A DNA stretch of 58,119 bases from Burkholderiales bacterium (GCA_016192425.1 JACPUE010000060.1:1-58119), one strand, 5' to 3'; shown: positions 1 to 9,628, counted from the first letter of the stretch. Made by a program: numbers and translations. The notes: a model not told the origin generated them from the sequence alone.

Positions 1-87
1 ACGGAGTTGCATGTGCGGGTGGCTTTGCTCAACCGCTTCACGCAACTGGGGCGCCCGGCAACGGTGGCGGTGCCTGTCATGGCATAG
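1..87 (+). CDS. 3' end of an unidentified gene (partial)
   Basis: The first 28 codons of the window read as an open frame ending in TAG at 85-87. The codons are GC-rich with G or C at most third positions, as in host genes, and the peptide end reads LGRPATVAVPVMA. The gene begins outside the window, so no domain can be named. A short open stretch like this could be chance; the codon bias is the only support. Confidence 0.4.
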   Translation, partial: TELHVRVALLNRFTQLGRPATVAVPVMA

Positions 88-213
88 CTGCGTCTGGGGC
101 TGGGGTTATCTCGGCCTGATTCTGGTTTGTGCAACAAAGCCTCTTGGTTCCCTCCGCGCTTCGCGCTCCGGCTGCCCCTCACTTCTACGTTAGAGTTCAC
201 TGAAGGAACCGAC

Positions 214-597
214 ATGAGAAGTACAGTGCGGAGCATAGTATTTGCAGCAGCAATCACGTTGCTGACAGCAACTGTCGGCAATGCACAACCGGTAGAAATA
301 GGAACTACCAAATGGGGAAGATATTTAGTCAACAAAGAATTATCAAAACAGGATGGCACCTCGGTAGTTAACACCGTGACTCTGATAGTATCAGCGCAGG
401 GGAAGGCAACCATCGGCGCCGATGCAGTTCTTATTCAAGTTCGTGCCGACTGCGCCGCGGACTCTGTGTATCTCATGAATTGGAAAGCTGTCTTTCGCAC
501 TGGAGAAACAGTGGCCACCGGTGGCCCCGCATCAAACGTTCCAGCATTTGCAGATTTAACCCCCTTGATCAAACCAGTCTTGCGCAAGCTCTGTTGA
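214..597 (+). CDS. small secreted protein of unknown function
   Basis: A 127-residue protein. The ATG at 214 follows a GAAGGA ribosome site about 9 bases upstream. Residues 1-24 look like a signal peptide: MRSTVR, then a hydrophobic stretch ending in GNAQP. The rest is a small, probably beta-rich domain with one cysteine in the middle and one at the C-terminus (RKLC), which could form a disulfide in the periplasm. Base composition is clearly AT-richer than the housekeeping genes that follow, suggesting recent acquisition. I recognise no family. Confidence 0.6.
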   Translation: MRSTVRSIVFAAAITLLTATVGNAQPVEIGTTKWGRYLVNKELSKQDGTSVVNTVTLIVSAQGKATIGADAVLIQVRADCAADSVYLMNWKAVFRTGETVATGGPASNVPAFADLTPLIKPVLRKLC

Positions 598-773
598 TTC
601 GAATTGCGGTGGTGGATGAAACGCACGCCAGCACGGGGAACGTCCGGGATTTTTTTGGTTGGCCTCAATAATGCTTGGAGCACACGCTATTGCTGAGCGC
701 TTGTGGAATTTTTTCCACCTGCCTACCGTAATAGCGGCGCCGCATAAACCTAGTTTATGTTGTTAAATAAACC

Positions 774-983
774 ATGAAAGAAACATGCATGTCAATTACC
801 TGCTCTCTTCGTTATTTCGGTTCTGACTCTCTCATCCAAGAGGTAACTCTTCAATGCATCCCAGTTGTCGGAGACACGCTTTTCCTCGATGGCAACGTTG
901 AGGTGGTTGTCAAGAACATTCAGCACGAAATATCGGCAACGGAGAAAATTCACAAAATTGTTGTTCACTATAGCCCGAGCTGA
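774..983 (+). CDS. small hypothetical protein
   Basis: A 69-residue protein. It contains TLQCIPVVGDTLFLDGNVEVVV followed by KNIQHEIS, a pattern suggesting a small beta-barrel-like fold, and has no signal peptide. The in-frame ATG at 789 (MSITC) is an alternative start and has a slightly better GAAAG upstream. Like the gene at 214 it is AT-richer than its right-hand neighbours. A 9-bp perfect hairpin at 1000-1021 lies just after the stop. I cannot assign a function. Confidence 0.5.
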   Translation: MKETCMSITCSLRYFGSDSLIQEVTLQCIPVVGDTLFLDGNVEVVVKNIQHEISATEKIHKIVVHYSPS

Positions 984-999
984 AGAAGGCCCGTCGTGG

Positions 1000-1021
1000 C
1001 GCATGGCTACGAAGCCATGCG
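1000..1021 (+). terminator. hairpin after the small ORF
   Basis: Perfect inverted repeat CGCATGGCT / AGCCATGCG with a four-base ACGA loop, 16 bases after the stop at 983. There is no U-run, so intrinsic termination is only possible, not shown. Confidence 0.35.
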
Positions 1022-1078
1022 TGGCTGAGCGGGGATGCACAATGTGCGCTCGTTCCATGCCTTTTGAAAGCGATTGCC

Positions 1079-1723
1079 ATGCCCGCCATCGAAACCCTTG
1101 TCACCTTCTTCGGTGTTGCCGTCGTCCTGGCCCTGACGCCGGGGCCGGACAACCTCTTTGTGCTGGTCCAGTCGGCGCAGCGCGGCTGGCGGGCCGGGCT
1201 GGCCGTGGTGCTGGGGCTGTGCCTGGGCATTGTGGGGCACACGGCTGCCGTGGCGCTGGGGCTGGCAGCAGTGTTTGCGGCGTCGGCCATGGCGTTCACG
1301 GTGCTCAAGTTCTGCGGCGCGGCCTATCTGGCGTGGCTGGCCTGGCAGGCACTGCGTGCTCCGGCGGCCACTGCCGCTGCGTCTGATGAGAGCGCCTCCG
1401 CGCAGCCTGCGTCGGGCTGGTGGAAGATGGTGGGCCGTGGCGTGGTGATGAACCTCACCAACCCCAAGGTGCTGATTTTCTTCCTGGCCTTTTTGCCCCA
1501 GTTTGCCGACCCCGCGCGTGGCAGCGTCGCGCTGCAACTGATGGTGCTGGGCCTGGTGTTCATGCTGGCCACCATGCTGGTGTTTGGCGCCATTGCCTGC
1601 TTCTCGGGCGTGTTTGGCACGCTGCTGATGCGTTCGGTGCGGGCGCAAACGGTGCTCAACCGCGTGGCGGGCTTGGTGTTTCTGGGGCTTGCGGTGCGGC
1701 TGGCGACGGCGCAACGTACCTGA
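1079..1723 (+). CDS. LysE/RhtB family amino-acid exporter
   Basis: A 214-residue inner-membrane protein with about six hydrophobic segments. The family signature TPGPDNLFVL is at residues 20-29, and the mid-protein motif NLTNPKVLIFFLAFLPQF is typical of LysE/RhtB translocators, which export amino acids or related metabolites using the proton motive force. I start at ATG 1079 because GAAAG sits at about -12. An earlier in-frame TTG at 1064 adds only five residues. The substrate cannot be told from sequence. It stands alone, followed by a dispersed repeat. Confidence 0.88.
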   Translation: MPAIETLVTFFGVAVVLALTPGPDNLFVLVQSAQRGWRAGLAVVLGLCLGIVGHTAAVALGLAAVFAASAMAFTVLKFCGAAYLAWLAWQALRAPAATAAASDESASAQPASGWWKMVGRGVVMNLTNPKVLIFFLAFLPQFADPARGSVALQLMVLGLVFMLATMLVFGAIACFSGVFGTLLMRSVRAQTVLNRVAGLVFLGLAVRLATAQRT

Positions 1724-1725
1724 GT

Positions 1726-1775
1726 TGCTATCAAAAACATAGCTTCTGGCGCTTGCTGATAGGGCGCTGAGGCGT
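1726..1775 (+). repeat. dispersed hairpin repeat, copy A
   Basis: One of seven related elements in the window. First stem TGCTAT ... ATAGC, then CTGGCGCTTGCTGATAGGGC and the second arm GCGCTGAGGC. It lies directly behind the stop of the LysE-family gene (1723), where its first hairpin could affect transcript ends. Confidence 0.7.
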
Positions 1776-1919
1776 TATCCGGCATTGAATTTTTCGTGCT
1801 GCAACAATTGCTTGCACATTGGGCGCCCTGGCGCAGGGGCAAAAGGCCGACTCGCTGGTACGCTCGCCGGTTCTTCGGGGCCGAGGGGGTTCCGGGTCTG
1901 ATCTGGGAGGAATCCATCC

Positions 1920-3386
1920 ATGAACAAGAAACTTGCCTGGGGCTCGGCCATCGTGGTCTTGGGGGGCGTGTATGCCGGGGCCACGTGGTACGCGGGCGAG
2001 CGGGCGCAGCAGCGTTACCAGGAAGCACTGGAAGAAGTGCGCAAGGTGCTGGGGGCCGAAGGCGTGGTCTCGCAGCAGTACCAGCGTGGCTTCTGGGTAT
2101 CGCAGGCCCAGACTGTGCTGCAGTGGACGCCGCCCGCCGAACCCGCCGAAGAGGGCGCCACGCCTGTGCCCGCAACCCCGCTGCGCTTGCGCCTGGACAG
2201 CACGGTGCGCCATGGACCGCTGGCGGGCTTCAAGCTGGCCGCCGCAGTGGTCGAGACGCGCATGGCCCTGGATGGCCTGGACGAGCAGGCGCGCAAGCTG
2301 CTGGAGCGCACCAGCGCCCCCACCCTGACCGTGGTGCACCACTGGACGGGCAGCAATGACATGCTGCTGGAAGTGCCCGCCGGTGAAGTGGCCGAGGGCG
2401 ACAACCTCATCCGCTGGAAGGCGTTGCGCTACGACATGGCGCTCAGCGCCGACCGCACGCGCTTGCGTGGCGCCATGCAGTGGCCCGAGCTGACGCTGCG
2501 CGTCCATGACGCTCCTTCCGATGCGCAGGACGACGAAGAACAAGAGGGCCAGGAGGCCAAGGTGCCCTCCACCCTGTCCATGGCATTTTCGGGGCTGCGC
2601 GGCGATTTCGACGTGCGCATCGAAGACGGCCTGTGGCTGCTGACACCCGGCACCTCCCAGGGCCGCATCGACAAGCTGACGCTGGAGCTGGAGGAGCAGG
2701 GTGCCAAATCCAAGGCCCTGGCGGCCTTGCAGGACATGGACTTCAAGGCCACCATCGAACGCAAGGACGCCGTGTTCGGCTGGAACGTGACCATGCAGTC
2801 CAAGGGCAACATCGGCCCCATGGCGCTGGACCGCCTGAGCTTGCGCGAGGACGTGAGCCGCATCGATGTGGAAGCGGTGCGCTTGTTCCAGCAGGCCCTG
2901 GTGGGTGCCTACCGCACAGGCACTGCAGCCGATGCCAAGAACGCACTCGCTCCTTCCGAGGCGCCGTGGCTGGCCACCCTGGCCCAGGCCGCTCCGCGCC
3001 TGCTGGCGGCGCTGCCTGCCTATGCCGTTGAAATCAAGGCGACGGCGGCTGGCAAAGAGGGCAGCCTGAGCTATGGTGCGCAGATCAAGAGCGCGCCAGA
3101 CCAGGCGCTGGTCGAGGAAAAAGGCTGGGGCGCAGCACTGCTGCAGCACAGCGTGCTGGATGCCAGCGTGCGCCTGCCCAAGGCCTGGATCCCCCTCATC
3201 GCCGAGGCTGCGGGCAAGCCCGTGCCTGCGCCGGACGAAGTCAATGCCCTGCTGGGCATGGCGCAGGCCCAGGGCTTTCTGAGCCAGGAGACCGATCACA
3301 TCGTCAGCAGCGTGCAGGTGGAAGCGGGGAAGGTGCGCCTCAACGGCAAGGCCATCCAGATGCCGCAGCTGGGCGCGGCGCAGTAA
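1920..3386 (+). CDS. DUF945 (YdgA-like) family protein
   Basis: A 488-residue protein, ATG 1920 preceded by GGGAGGAA. The N-terminus (MNKKLAWGSAIVVLGGVYAGATWY) is one membrane anchor or uncleaved signal. The rest is predicted periplasmic. The early pattern WYAGERAQQRYQEALEE and the motif QYQRGFWVSQAQT match the DUF945 family, which includes E. coli YdgA/YihF. Family function is poorly defined; members are inner-membrane-attached periplasmic proteins. Length is normal. No operon partner is evident; the next gene starts 120 bp downstream. Confidence 0.8.
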   Translation: MNKKLAWGSAIVVLGGVYAGATWYAGERAQQRYQEALEEVRKVLGAEGVVSQQYQRGFWVSQAQTVLQWTPPAEPAEEGATPVPATPLRLRLDSTVRHGPLAGFKLAAAVVETRMALDGLDEQARKLLERTSAPTLTVVHHWTGSNDMLLEVPAGEVAEGDNLIRWKALRYDMALSADRTRLRGAMQWPELTLRVHDAPSDAQDDEEQEGQEAKVPSTLSMAFSGLRGDFDVRIEDGLWLLTPGTSQGRIDKLTLELEEQGAKSKALAALQDMDFKATIERKDAVFGWNVTMQSKGNIGPMALDRLSLREDVSRIDVEAVRLFQQALVGAYRTGTAADAKNALAPSEAPWLATLAQAAPRLLAALPAYAVEIKATAAGKEGSLSYGAQIKSAPDQALVEEKGWGAALLQHSVLDASVRLPKAWIPLIAEAAGKPVPAPDEVNALLGMAQAQGFLSQETDHIVSSVQVEAGKVRLNGKAIQMPQLGAAQ

Positions 3387-3770
<384 letters not shown>

Positions 3771-3803
3771 TTTGGGCTGCAGCGCCCGTCCATCAAGCGC
3801 AAT

Positions 3804-3824
3804 ACGCTATTAAAACTATAGCGT
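3804..3824. repeat. dispersed repeat, copy B (first hairpin only)
   Basis: ACGCTAT / ATAGCGT perfect 7-bp arms around TAAAACT, matching the first stem of the dispersed repeat family. It sits between the convergent ferredoxin gene and pth, so it may serve as a two-way transcript end. Confidence 0.5.
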
Positions 3825-4450
3825 CATGCACTGGTTTCGGGGGTGGCCGCAGCGGGGCGTGGCGGCTTGGGGCGCGGAGCCTTGGTGGTGTGCACCAGCA
3901 GCGTAGCCTTGTCCATGTCGCCAGCCAGCAGGGCGGGCCAGGCCTTCAGGCTGTGGGCAATGCTGTCTTCGATGAGCGTGCGTTGGTCTGGCGCGGGTTT
4001 CTTGAGCACCCAGTTCGCCACCTCAGCCCTGTCGCCCGGGTGCCCAATGCCGATGCGCAGGCGCCAGTAGTCGGGTGAGCACAGTTGTGCGTGGATGTCG
4101 CGCAGGCCGTTGTGCCCTGCATGGCCGCCACCGCGCTTGAGTTTGGCTTGGCCGGGGGCTATGTCCAGTTCGTCGTGCGCCACCAGGATCTCCTCGGGTG
4201 CGATCTTGAAGAAGCGCGCCAGCGCGGCCACCGACTTGCCCGAGAGGTTCATGTAGGTCTGCGGCTCCAGCAGCCATACATGCTGGCCATGCACCGTCGC
4301 GCGCGCTGCCAGGCCCCAGTAGCTGCGCTCGGGTTGCAGGTGCACCTTGAGTTCGCGCGCCAGCGCGTCGATCCACCAGAACCCGGCGTTGTGGCGGGTG
4401 GCTTCGTATTCCGGCCCGGGGTTGCCCAGGCCTACAAACAGCTTGATCAT
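3824..4450 (-). CDS. pth: peptidyl-tRNA hydrolase
   Basis: A 208-residue protein. It releases peptides from peptidyl-tRNA that drops off ribosomes. [19 protein letters not shown] at 7-25 contains the substrate-binding Asn10 and catalytic His20. The [11 protein letters not shown] segment carries the conserved aspartate, and [13 protein letters not shown] is the other family signature. The C-terminus has a proline/lysine-rich extension (APRPKPPRP) beyond the usual end near 195. It lies downstream of rplY, with a terminator between them, in the order prs-rplY-pth usual for betaproteobacteria. Confidence 0.95.
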   Translation of the reverse strand: MIKLFVGLGNPGPEYEATRHNAGFWWIDALARELKVHLQPERSYWGLAARATVHGQHVWLLEPQTYMNLSGKSVAALARFFKIAPEEILVAHDELDIAPGQAKLKRGGGHAGHNGLRDIHAQLCSPDYWRLRIGIGHPGDRAEVANWVLKKPAPDQRTLIEDSIAHSLKAWPALLAGDMDKATLLVHTTKAPRPKPPRPAAATPETSA

Positions 4451-4479
4451 GGGTGCGATTATCGGATGGCACAAAAACC

Positions 4480-4505
4480 AACGGCCCACGCAAAGGTGGG
4501 CCGTT
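4480..4505 (-). terminator. intrinsic terminator after rplY
   Basis: Perfect 10-bp stem AACGGCCCAC / GTGGGCCGTT with a six-base loop. On the minus strand it is followed by GGTTTTTG, as expected for a Rho-independent terminator ending the rplY transcript before pth. Confidence 0.75.
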
Positions 4506-4548
4506 GTGCGCAAGGCAGCCAGTACAGCGGCTGCCGGGCAGGCGGGAA

Positions 4549-5181
4549 TTACTTCTTGCCCTTGCCCTTGCCCTTGGCGGGGGCTGCAGCGGCGTCGGCG
4601 GCAGGGGCCTCGACTTCCACGGCAGGCGCCACCACGGACACCAGCACCGGGTTGTTCTTCGCGCCACGGGTCACCGCGCTCACGCCCTTGGGCAGCTTGA
4701 CGTCCTTGAGGTGCAGCGAAACATTCTTCTGCAGGTTGGACAGATCCACGGCGATGAATTCGGGCAGATCCGAAGGCATGCAGGACACGTCCAGTTCGGT
4801 CACCACGGGGGTCACCAGGCACTTGTCCACCTTGACGGCGGGCGACTCTTCAGCGCCGCTGTAGTGCAGGGGCACCTTCATGTGCAGCTTGGTCTTCTCG
4901 TCCACGCGCTGGAAGTCGATGTGCAGCACCAGTTGCTTGAAGGGGTGGTATTGCACGTCGCGCAGCAGCACCTTGCTGGGCTGGCCGTTCAGTTCCATGT
5001 CCAGCACGCTGGAGTGGAAGGCCTCTTTCTTCAGGGCGTGCCACAGGGCGTTGTGGTCCACTTCAATGGCCACGGGCTGGGCGCCGGCGCCGTAGACGAT
5101 ACCGGGCGTGCGGCCCGAGTTGCGCAGGCGGCGGCTCGCACCCGTGCCTTGCTTGGCGCGCTCAAAAGCGACGAATTGCAT
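4549..5181 (-). CDS. rplY: 50S ribosomal protein L25/general stress protein Ctc
   Basis: A 210-residue long-form L25. The N-terminal half (residues 1-95) is the 5S rRNA-binding L25 domain: [17 protein letters not shown], and [10 protein letters not shown]. The C-terminal half is the TL5/Ctc beta domain, including [12 protein letters not shown] and [14 protein letters not shown], and the protein ends in a basic GKGKGKK tail. ATG 5181 is preceded by GGAGAA. It sits between prs and pth with terminators on both sides, so each may be its own unit. Confidence 0.95.
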   Translation of the reverse strand: MQFVAFERAKQGTGASRRLRNSGRTPGIVYGAGAQPVAIEVDHNALWHALKKEAFHSSVLDMELNGQPSKVLLRDVQYHPFKQLVLHIDFQRVDEKTKLHMKVPLHYSGAEESPAVKVDKCLVTPVVTELDVSCMPSDLPEFIAVDLSNLQKNVSLHLKDVKLPKGVSAVTRGAKNNPVLVSVVAPAVEVEAPAADAAAAPAKGKGKGKK

Positions 5182-5236
5182 GACGATTCTCCGTTCGAGG
5201 TGCACCGCGACCAGTGCCACCTCCGTTTGACAAAAA

Positions 5237-5256
5237 GGGCGTCCCAGAGGACGCCC
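5237..5256 (-). terminator. intrinsic terminator after prs
   Basis: Perfect 8-bp stem GGGCGTCC / GGACGCCC. On the minus strand it has a TCTG loop and is followed directly by TTTTTG. It lies 19 bases past the prs stop. Confidence 0.8.
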
Positions 5257-5274
5257 GGCATGTTGTCCGCCCGG

Positions 5275-6249
5275 TCAGAACAGGTTGTCCTGGTCGGCGA
5301 ACAGACTCATCACCGAGTCTCCCTTGGCGATGCGCTGGATCGTTTCGCCGATCAGCGGGGCCACGGAGAGCTGGCGGATCTTGGCGCAGCCGCGTGCGGC
5401 GTCGCTCAAGGGAATGGTGTTGGTGACCACGACTTCGTCGAGGGCTGCGCCCTGGGCGATGCGCTCGATGGCCGGGCCCGAGAAAATGGGGTGCGTGCAG
5501 TAGGCGTAGACCTTCTTGGCGCCGCGCTCCTTGAGCACCTCGGCGGCCTTGACCAGCGTGCCAGCGGTGTCGATCATGTCGTCCATGATCACGCAGTTGC
5601 GGCCGTCGATGTCGCCGATCACGTGCATCACTTCGGATACATTGGCCTTGGGGCGGCGCTTGTCGATGATGGCCAGGTCGCAGCCCAGCTGCTTGGCCAG
5701 CGCGCGTGCGCGCACCACGCCACCCACGTCGGGCGAAACGACGATCAGGTCGTCATAGTTCTTTTGCCGCAGGTCGCCCAGCAGTACGGGCGATGCGTAG
5801 ATGTTGTCCACGGGGATGTCGAAGAAGCCCTGGATCTGGTCGGCGTGCAGGTCCATGGTCAGCACGCGGGCCACGCCCACGGCCTGCAGCATGTTGGCCA
5901 CCACCTTGGCCGAGATGGGCACGCGTGTCGAGCGCGGACGGCGGTCCTGGCGGGCGTAGCCGAAATAGGGGATCACGGCGCTGATGCGTTCGGCCGAGGC
6001 GCGCTTGAGCGCATCGACCATGATCAGCAGTTCCATGAGGTTTTCGTTGGTGGGCGCACAGGTGGACTGCACCACGAACACGTCGCGGGCGCGCACGTTC
6101 TGATTGATTTCTACCGTCACCTCGCCATCGGAAAAGCGGCCTACGTGGGCTGCACCGAGGGAAATATGGAGGTGTTGGGCAATCTCAGCCGCCAATGCGG
6201 GATTGGCATTGCCGGTGAAAACCATGAAGTCGGGTTGGTTGGCCTGCAT
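5275..6249 (-). CDS. prs: ribose-phosphate pyrophosphokinase
   Basis: A 324-residue enzyme making PRPP from ribose-5-phosphate and ATP, for nucleotide, histidine and NAD synthesis. Visible motifs are [15 protein letters not shown], the YARQDRRP flexible region, [18 protein letters not shown], and the PRPP-binding loop [12 protein letters not shown]. Length fits class I enzymes with a short N-terminal extension before [11 protein letters not shown] use the ATG at 6249. tRNA-Gln lies 50 bases upstream in the same direction and may be co-transcribed. Confidence 0.96.
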   Translation of the reverse strand: MQANQPDFMVFTGNANPALAAEIAQHLHISLGAAHVGRFSDGEVTVEINQNVRARDVFVVQSTCAPTNENLMELLIMVDALKRASAERISAVIPYFGYARQDRRPRSTRVPISAKVVANMLQAVGVARVLTMDLHADQIQGFFDIPVDNIYASPVLLGDLRQKNYDDLIVVSPDVGGVVRARALAKQLGCDLAIIDKRRPKANVSEVMHVIGDIDGRNCVIMDDMIDTAGTLVKAAEVLKERGAKKVYAYCTHPIFSGPAIERIAQGAALDEVVVTNTIPLSDAARGCAKIRQLSVAPLIGETIQRIAKGDSVMSLFADQDNLF

Positions 6250-6296
6250 GAGCGTCCCAGCGGTCTGAAATGAATTGCCTGTGCGCGATGAGGATT

Positions 6297-6373
6297 TGGC
6301 AGGGGAGGAAGGACTCGAACCCTCGCATGCCGGAATCAAAATCCGGTGCCTTTACCAACTTGGCGACTCCCCT
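6297..6373 (-). tRNA. tRNA-Gln (anticodon TTG)
   Basis: On the minus strand the acceptor AGGGGAG pairs with CTCCCCT. The D-arm is GCC...GGC, and the anticodon stem CCGGA/TCCGG encloses loop TTTTGAT with anticodon TTG. The T-arm is GAGGG-TTCGAGT-CCTTC. CCA is encoded (6297-6299). The position between ispE and prs matches the usual betaproteobacterial order. Confidence 0.95.
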
Positions 6374-6411
6374 ACACGGGTGGCCTGCCGAAGCGGCAAA
6401 CCACCGAAACT

Positions 6412-7263
6412 TCAATCCTCTGCCCATCCTGCCAGAGGATGCTGCGTCAGATTCTCGCATGCCTTGACCTGCCAGGCGCCAGGAGCGCCGCCGAGATCCA
6501 CTGCATGTGGCATTTGTGCAAACACTGCACTTCCAGAGCCCGTCATTCTACCATGCAATCCGCGTGCTTGGAGCCAACTAAGGGCCTGTTGCACGTCGGG
6601 GCACAGTGCCTGCGCGACGCTTTGCAAGTCATTGCGACCGAAGTCGTAGTGTGCTGCAGCAAAGCCTGAGATTGTAGCACTGTCTGAATCGCGTTTCAAA
6701 GCGGGCGATGCAAAAATTTTTGCGGTCTCGATACCTGCCGCTGGCTTGACCACGGCAAAGCGTGCGCTGGGCAGTGCGCTGGCGCCGGTCAGGGGCGTGA
6801 TGCGCTCGCCAATGCCCTCGACCCAGGCATGGTGGCCGCAGAGGAAAAAGGGCACATCGGCTCCCAGGCGCACGGCAATGGCCTGTAGTTGTGGCGTGCA
6901 CAGGCCCAGCTTCCACAGGCGGTTGAGTGCCAGCAGCGTGCTGGCGGCGTCCGAGGAGCCTCCGCCCATGCCGGCCTGCGCTGGAACCCGCTTGAGCACA
7001 CCGATGTGGGCGCCCAGCGGGCAAGCCGTGGCCTGCTGCAGGGCCCGCGCTGCGCGCAGCGTCAGATCGTCGGCGGGCAGCGTGGGGCCCAGGTCTTCGC
7101 GTGTGAGCTGGCCGTCGCTGCGCAGCGAGAAGTGCAGGGTGTCGCACCAGTCGATCAGCATGAAAACCGACTGCAGCAGGTGGTAGCCATCGGCCCTGCG
7201 CCCGGTGATGTGCAGAAAAAGGTTGAGTTTGGCGGGGGCCGGAACGTCGTAAAGGGACTGCAT
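6412..7263 (-). CDS. ispE: 4-(cytidine 5'-diphospho)-2-C-methyl-D-erythritol kinase
   Basis: A 283-residue GHMP-superfamily kinase of the MEP isoprenoid pathway, phosphorylating CDP-methylerythritol. PAKLNLFLHITGRRADGYH at residues 10-28 is the N-terminal signature. AGMGGGSSDAA near residue 100 is the ATP loop. MTGSGSAVFA near the C-terminus is the third GHMP motif. The start at 7263 lies 18 bp after the lolB stop, so lolB and ispE are probably one transcript that runs on toward tRNA-Gln and prs. Confidence 0.95.
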   Translation of the reverse strand: MQSLYDVPAPAKLNLFLHITGRRADGYHLLQSVFMLIDWCDTLHFSLRSDGQLTREDLGPTLPADDLTLRAARALQQATACPLGAHIGVLKRVPAQAGMGGGSSDAASTLLALNRLWKLGLCTPQLQAIAVRLGADVPFFLCGHHAWVEGIGERITPLTGASALPSARFAVVKPAAGIETAKIFASPALKRDSDSATISGFAAAHYDFGRNDLQSVAQALCPDVQQALSWLQARGLHGRMTGSGSAVFAQMPHAVDLGGAPGAWQVKACENLTQHPLAGWAED

Positions 7264-7281
7264 TGCAGGGGGGGCAGGCTC

Positions 7282-7806
7282 TCAGGGATTCAACAGAATG
7301 CGCAGCGTGGCCGGCGGGTGTGGCTGGGTGCGTGTGGCATTCAGGCGTCCTTGCTCCAGTTGCTGCAGATCCGCTTGCCAGCCGCTGGCGATGGTGGGCA
7401 CGCCCATGAGCCAGTCGAACAGTGCATCGACCGGCAAGGCTTCGCCGGTCACGTCGCGCAGCAAGGATTCGAGCGATGGTGCGTTGCGGCGTTCCTGGGC
7501 TGTTTCGATGGAGGCTTCGCCCGCAGACCATTGCAGGCGCGCCAGCAGCGTGCCCAGGGGTGTGGACAGTTCCAGGCTGCCGCTGCGGGCTGTGCCCTGC
7601 AGTTCGAAATGGGCGGTGAAAGAACGGGGTGCATCGGAATCGTCCACGCGCAAGTGGATGCGCCCGCTCCAGGGGCCTGTGGCTGCAGCAGGGGTGCTGC
7701 GCTGCTGCGGTGGTGCACAGCCTGCCAGCAGAGCAAGTGCTGCAGCGCACAGCGCACTCTGGCAGGCAGAGCGACGGGATACGGTGGACACGAGGAGCGC
7801 CTTCAC
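7282..7806 (-). CDS. lolB: outer-membrane lipoprotein insertion protein LolB
   Basis: A 174-residue lipoprotein. The signal ends LALLAGC, giving lipidated Cys30. The mature part contains WSGRIHLRVDD and LGTLLARLQWS, as in LolB, which receives lipoproteins from LolA and inserts them into the outer membrane. It is shorter than E. coli LolB (about 207 residues) but typical of betaproteobacteria. It lies 6 bp downstream of the TPR gene and 18 bp upstream of ispE, so one operon is likely. lolC and lolD are elsewhere in the window at 32849-34829. Confidence 0.85.
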   Translation of the reverse strand: MKALLVSTVSRRSACQSALCAAALALLAGCAPPQQRSTPAAATGPWSGRIHLRVDDSDAPRSFTAHFELQGTARSGSLELSTPLGTLLARLQWSAGEASIETAQERRNAPSLESLLRDVTGEALPVDALFDWLMGVPTIASGWQADLQQLEQGRLNATRTQPHPPATLRILLNP

Positions 7807-7812
7807 ACCCGG

Positions 7813-9582
7813 TCAGAGCCTGACGCCCAGGCGCTTGAGGGTTTCGCGCAGCACTTCGTTGTCGGCATTGAGCCTGGCGCTTTCTTTCCAGACGGTCCGC
7901 GCGGCTTCTTTTTCGTCCAAGACCCAGAGCACTTCGCCGAGATGCGCCGCAATTTCGACGTCGGGGCGCAGGTGGTAGGCGCGTTCCAGCAACTGGCGCG
8001 CTTGTGCCAGATTGCCCATGCGGTATTCGACCCAGCCCAGGCTGTCGGTGATGAAGGGATCGCTGGGTGCCAGGCTCAACGCACGCTCGATCAGGAGCTT
8101 GGCTTCTTCGAGCTGCAGGCGCCGGTCGGCCAGCGAATAACCCAGGGCGTTGAGCGCATGGTGGTAGTTGGGGTTGCGTGCAATGACCTTGCGCAGCAGG
8201 CGCTCCATCTGGCTATACCGCTCCAGCCTGTCGGCCAGCATGGCCAGTTCGTATTCCAGGTCGTCGTCGTCGGGGTTGGCGGCAACCAGTTTTTCCTGCA
8301 GTGCGTAGGCTTCGCGGTAGGCGCGTGCATCGCGCAGCAACTGCACCTCGGCCTGCTGGTTCATGCGCCGTGCTTCATCGGTTTCGGCGGGCAGGGCTTG
8401 CAGCAAGGCGCGGGCTTCCTTGAGCTTGCCCTGGCGAGCCAGCAGCGAAGCGCGGCGGGTCTGGGCGCTGAACAGTTCTTTGCCGCCTTCGATGCGCTGC
8501 AGCCATTGCTCTGCCGCTGCATAGTCCCCGCGCTTTTCCGCCATCTGGGCATACAGCAGGTACGCCTGCGTCAGGCTGGCGCGCAGCGCTTCGTTGTCGG
8601 GCGAAGACTTGGACAGGCGCAGCAGTTCGCCGAGCGACGCCTCGGCGGCGTCGTATTGCTGATCCTGCACCTGCAGCGCAGCCTGGGCCAGCCAGGCCTG
8701 GGGCAGATCGGGCTTGTCGGCGGTGACGGCCTTCAGTTGGGCGCGGGCCTCGGGGTAGCGCTGTTGCTCAAGCAGCAGCCGGGCATAGGCCATGCGCAGT
8801 TCGGGGCTTGGCTGCTGCTGCAGGTAGGTTGCCAGCAGTTCTTCGGCGCTGGCGGTGCCGTTTTCCATCAGCTCCAGTGCCAGCACGGCGGGGCCGTCGG
8901 CTTGCACTTGTGCAGCCTGGCCGCGCCGCGCCGCGTCAAGCGCCCCTGTGCTGTCTTGTGCCAGCAGGCGCATGCGCCCGATGGCTGTCCATGCCGCGGC
9001 AGCGGTGGCGTCTTCGGCGTGCAGATCGGGTGCCAGTGCCTTTTCGAGCATGCGGGCGGCCTGCGCCTTGTCTGGTGCTCTGTGCAGCAACTGGGGCAGT
9101 GCCAGCAGCATGCCGGGTTTTTCGGCGGCGGGCATCTGGTCCAGCATCTCGCGCAGCGGTGCGGGAATGTCGTCGATGCGGTTGAGGGCAATCAGGATTT
9201 GCAGCACATAGCGGTTGGCGTCCAGGGATTGGGGCCATGCCTGCTTCCAGGCCTGCGCTGCGGCCAGCGCCTGGTCCCCGGCGCGGGCTTGCAGTGCAAT
9301 GTCTGTGCTGCGTTGGAATACCCGTTCGTCGTTGCTGTGGCGTGCAGCTTCGAGCAGGAGCGCGTACCCGGTAGCCGGGTCACCTTCGCGTGTGGCGATC
9401 TCCCCCAGCAGAATTTCGTAGAACAAAGTGGCATCAAGCAGCGCAGGCGGCAGTGTGGCTGGTGCCGTTGCGCCGTTGGCGTGGGCCGGGGGCTGCGCTG
9501 GCGTCTGGGGGGCTGCAAGGAGGGAGCCAGCGGCGAATGTGCCCGACAGGCCTATTGCCAGAATGCGAAAGAGGTGGAGCAT
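7813..9582 (-). CDS. tetratricopeptide-repeat protein
   Basis: A 589-residue exported TPR protein. Residues 1-25 are a signal peptide (MLHLFRILAIGLSG...LLAAP). The rest is nearly all helical repeats, with clear TPR units in the last 200 residues (NYHHALNALGYSLADR, PFITDSLGWVEYRMGNLAQA, and PDVEIAAHLGEVLW). This matches the large TPR protein often found upstream of lolB in betaproteobacteria; it probably scaffolds envelope assembly. I use ATG 9582. An ATG at 9600 would add MGYYGL. Divergent from mutM, with under 50 bp between starts. Confidence 0.85.
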   Translation of the reverse strand: MLHLFRILAIGLSGTFAAGSLLAAPQTPAQPPAHANGATAPATLPPALLDATLFYEILLGEIATREGDPATGYALLLEAARHSNDERVFQRSTDIALQARAGDQALAAAQAWKQAWPQSLDANRYVLQILIALNRIDDIPAPLREMLDQMPAAEKPGMLLALPQLLHRAPDKAQAARMLEKALAPDLHAEDATAAAAWTAIGRMRLLAQDSTGALDAARRGQAAQVQADGPAVLALELMENGTASAEELLATYLQQQPSPELRMAYARLLLEQQRYPEARAQLKAVTADKPDLPQAWLAQAALQVQDQQYDAAEASLGELLRLSKSSPDNEALRASLTQAYLLYAQMAEKRGDYAAAEQWLQRIEGGKELFSAQTRRASLLARQGKLKEARALLQALPAETDEARRMNQQAEVQLLRDARAYREAYALQEKLVAANPDDDDLEYELAMLADRLERYSQMERLLRKVIARNPNYHHALNALGYSLADRRLQLEEAKLLIERALSLAPSDPFITDSLGWVEYRMGNLAQARQLLERAYHLRPDVEIAAHLGEVLWVLDEKEAARTVWKESARLNADNEVLRETLKRLGVRL

Positions 9583-9628
9583 CAAACCATAATAGCCCAT
9601 GCCCGCCGAGGCGCATGGGAGTGAGTGC

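Noticed and set aside
120-200. Integron attC-like end (ACGTTAGAG after a GCGCTTCGCGC core) before the gene at 214
   Set aside because: The matching left site and complementary inner arms are absent, and no second attC follows the gene, so a cassette cannot be supported.
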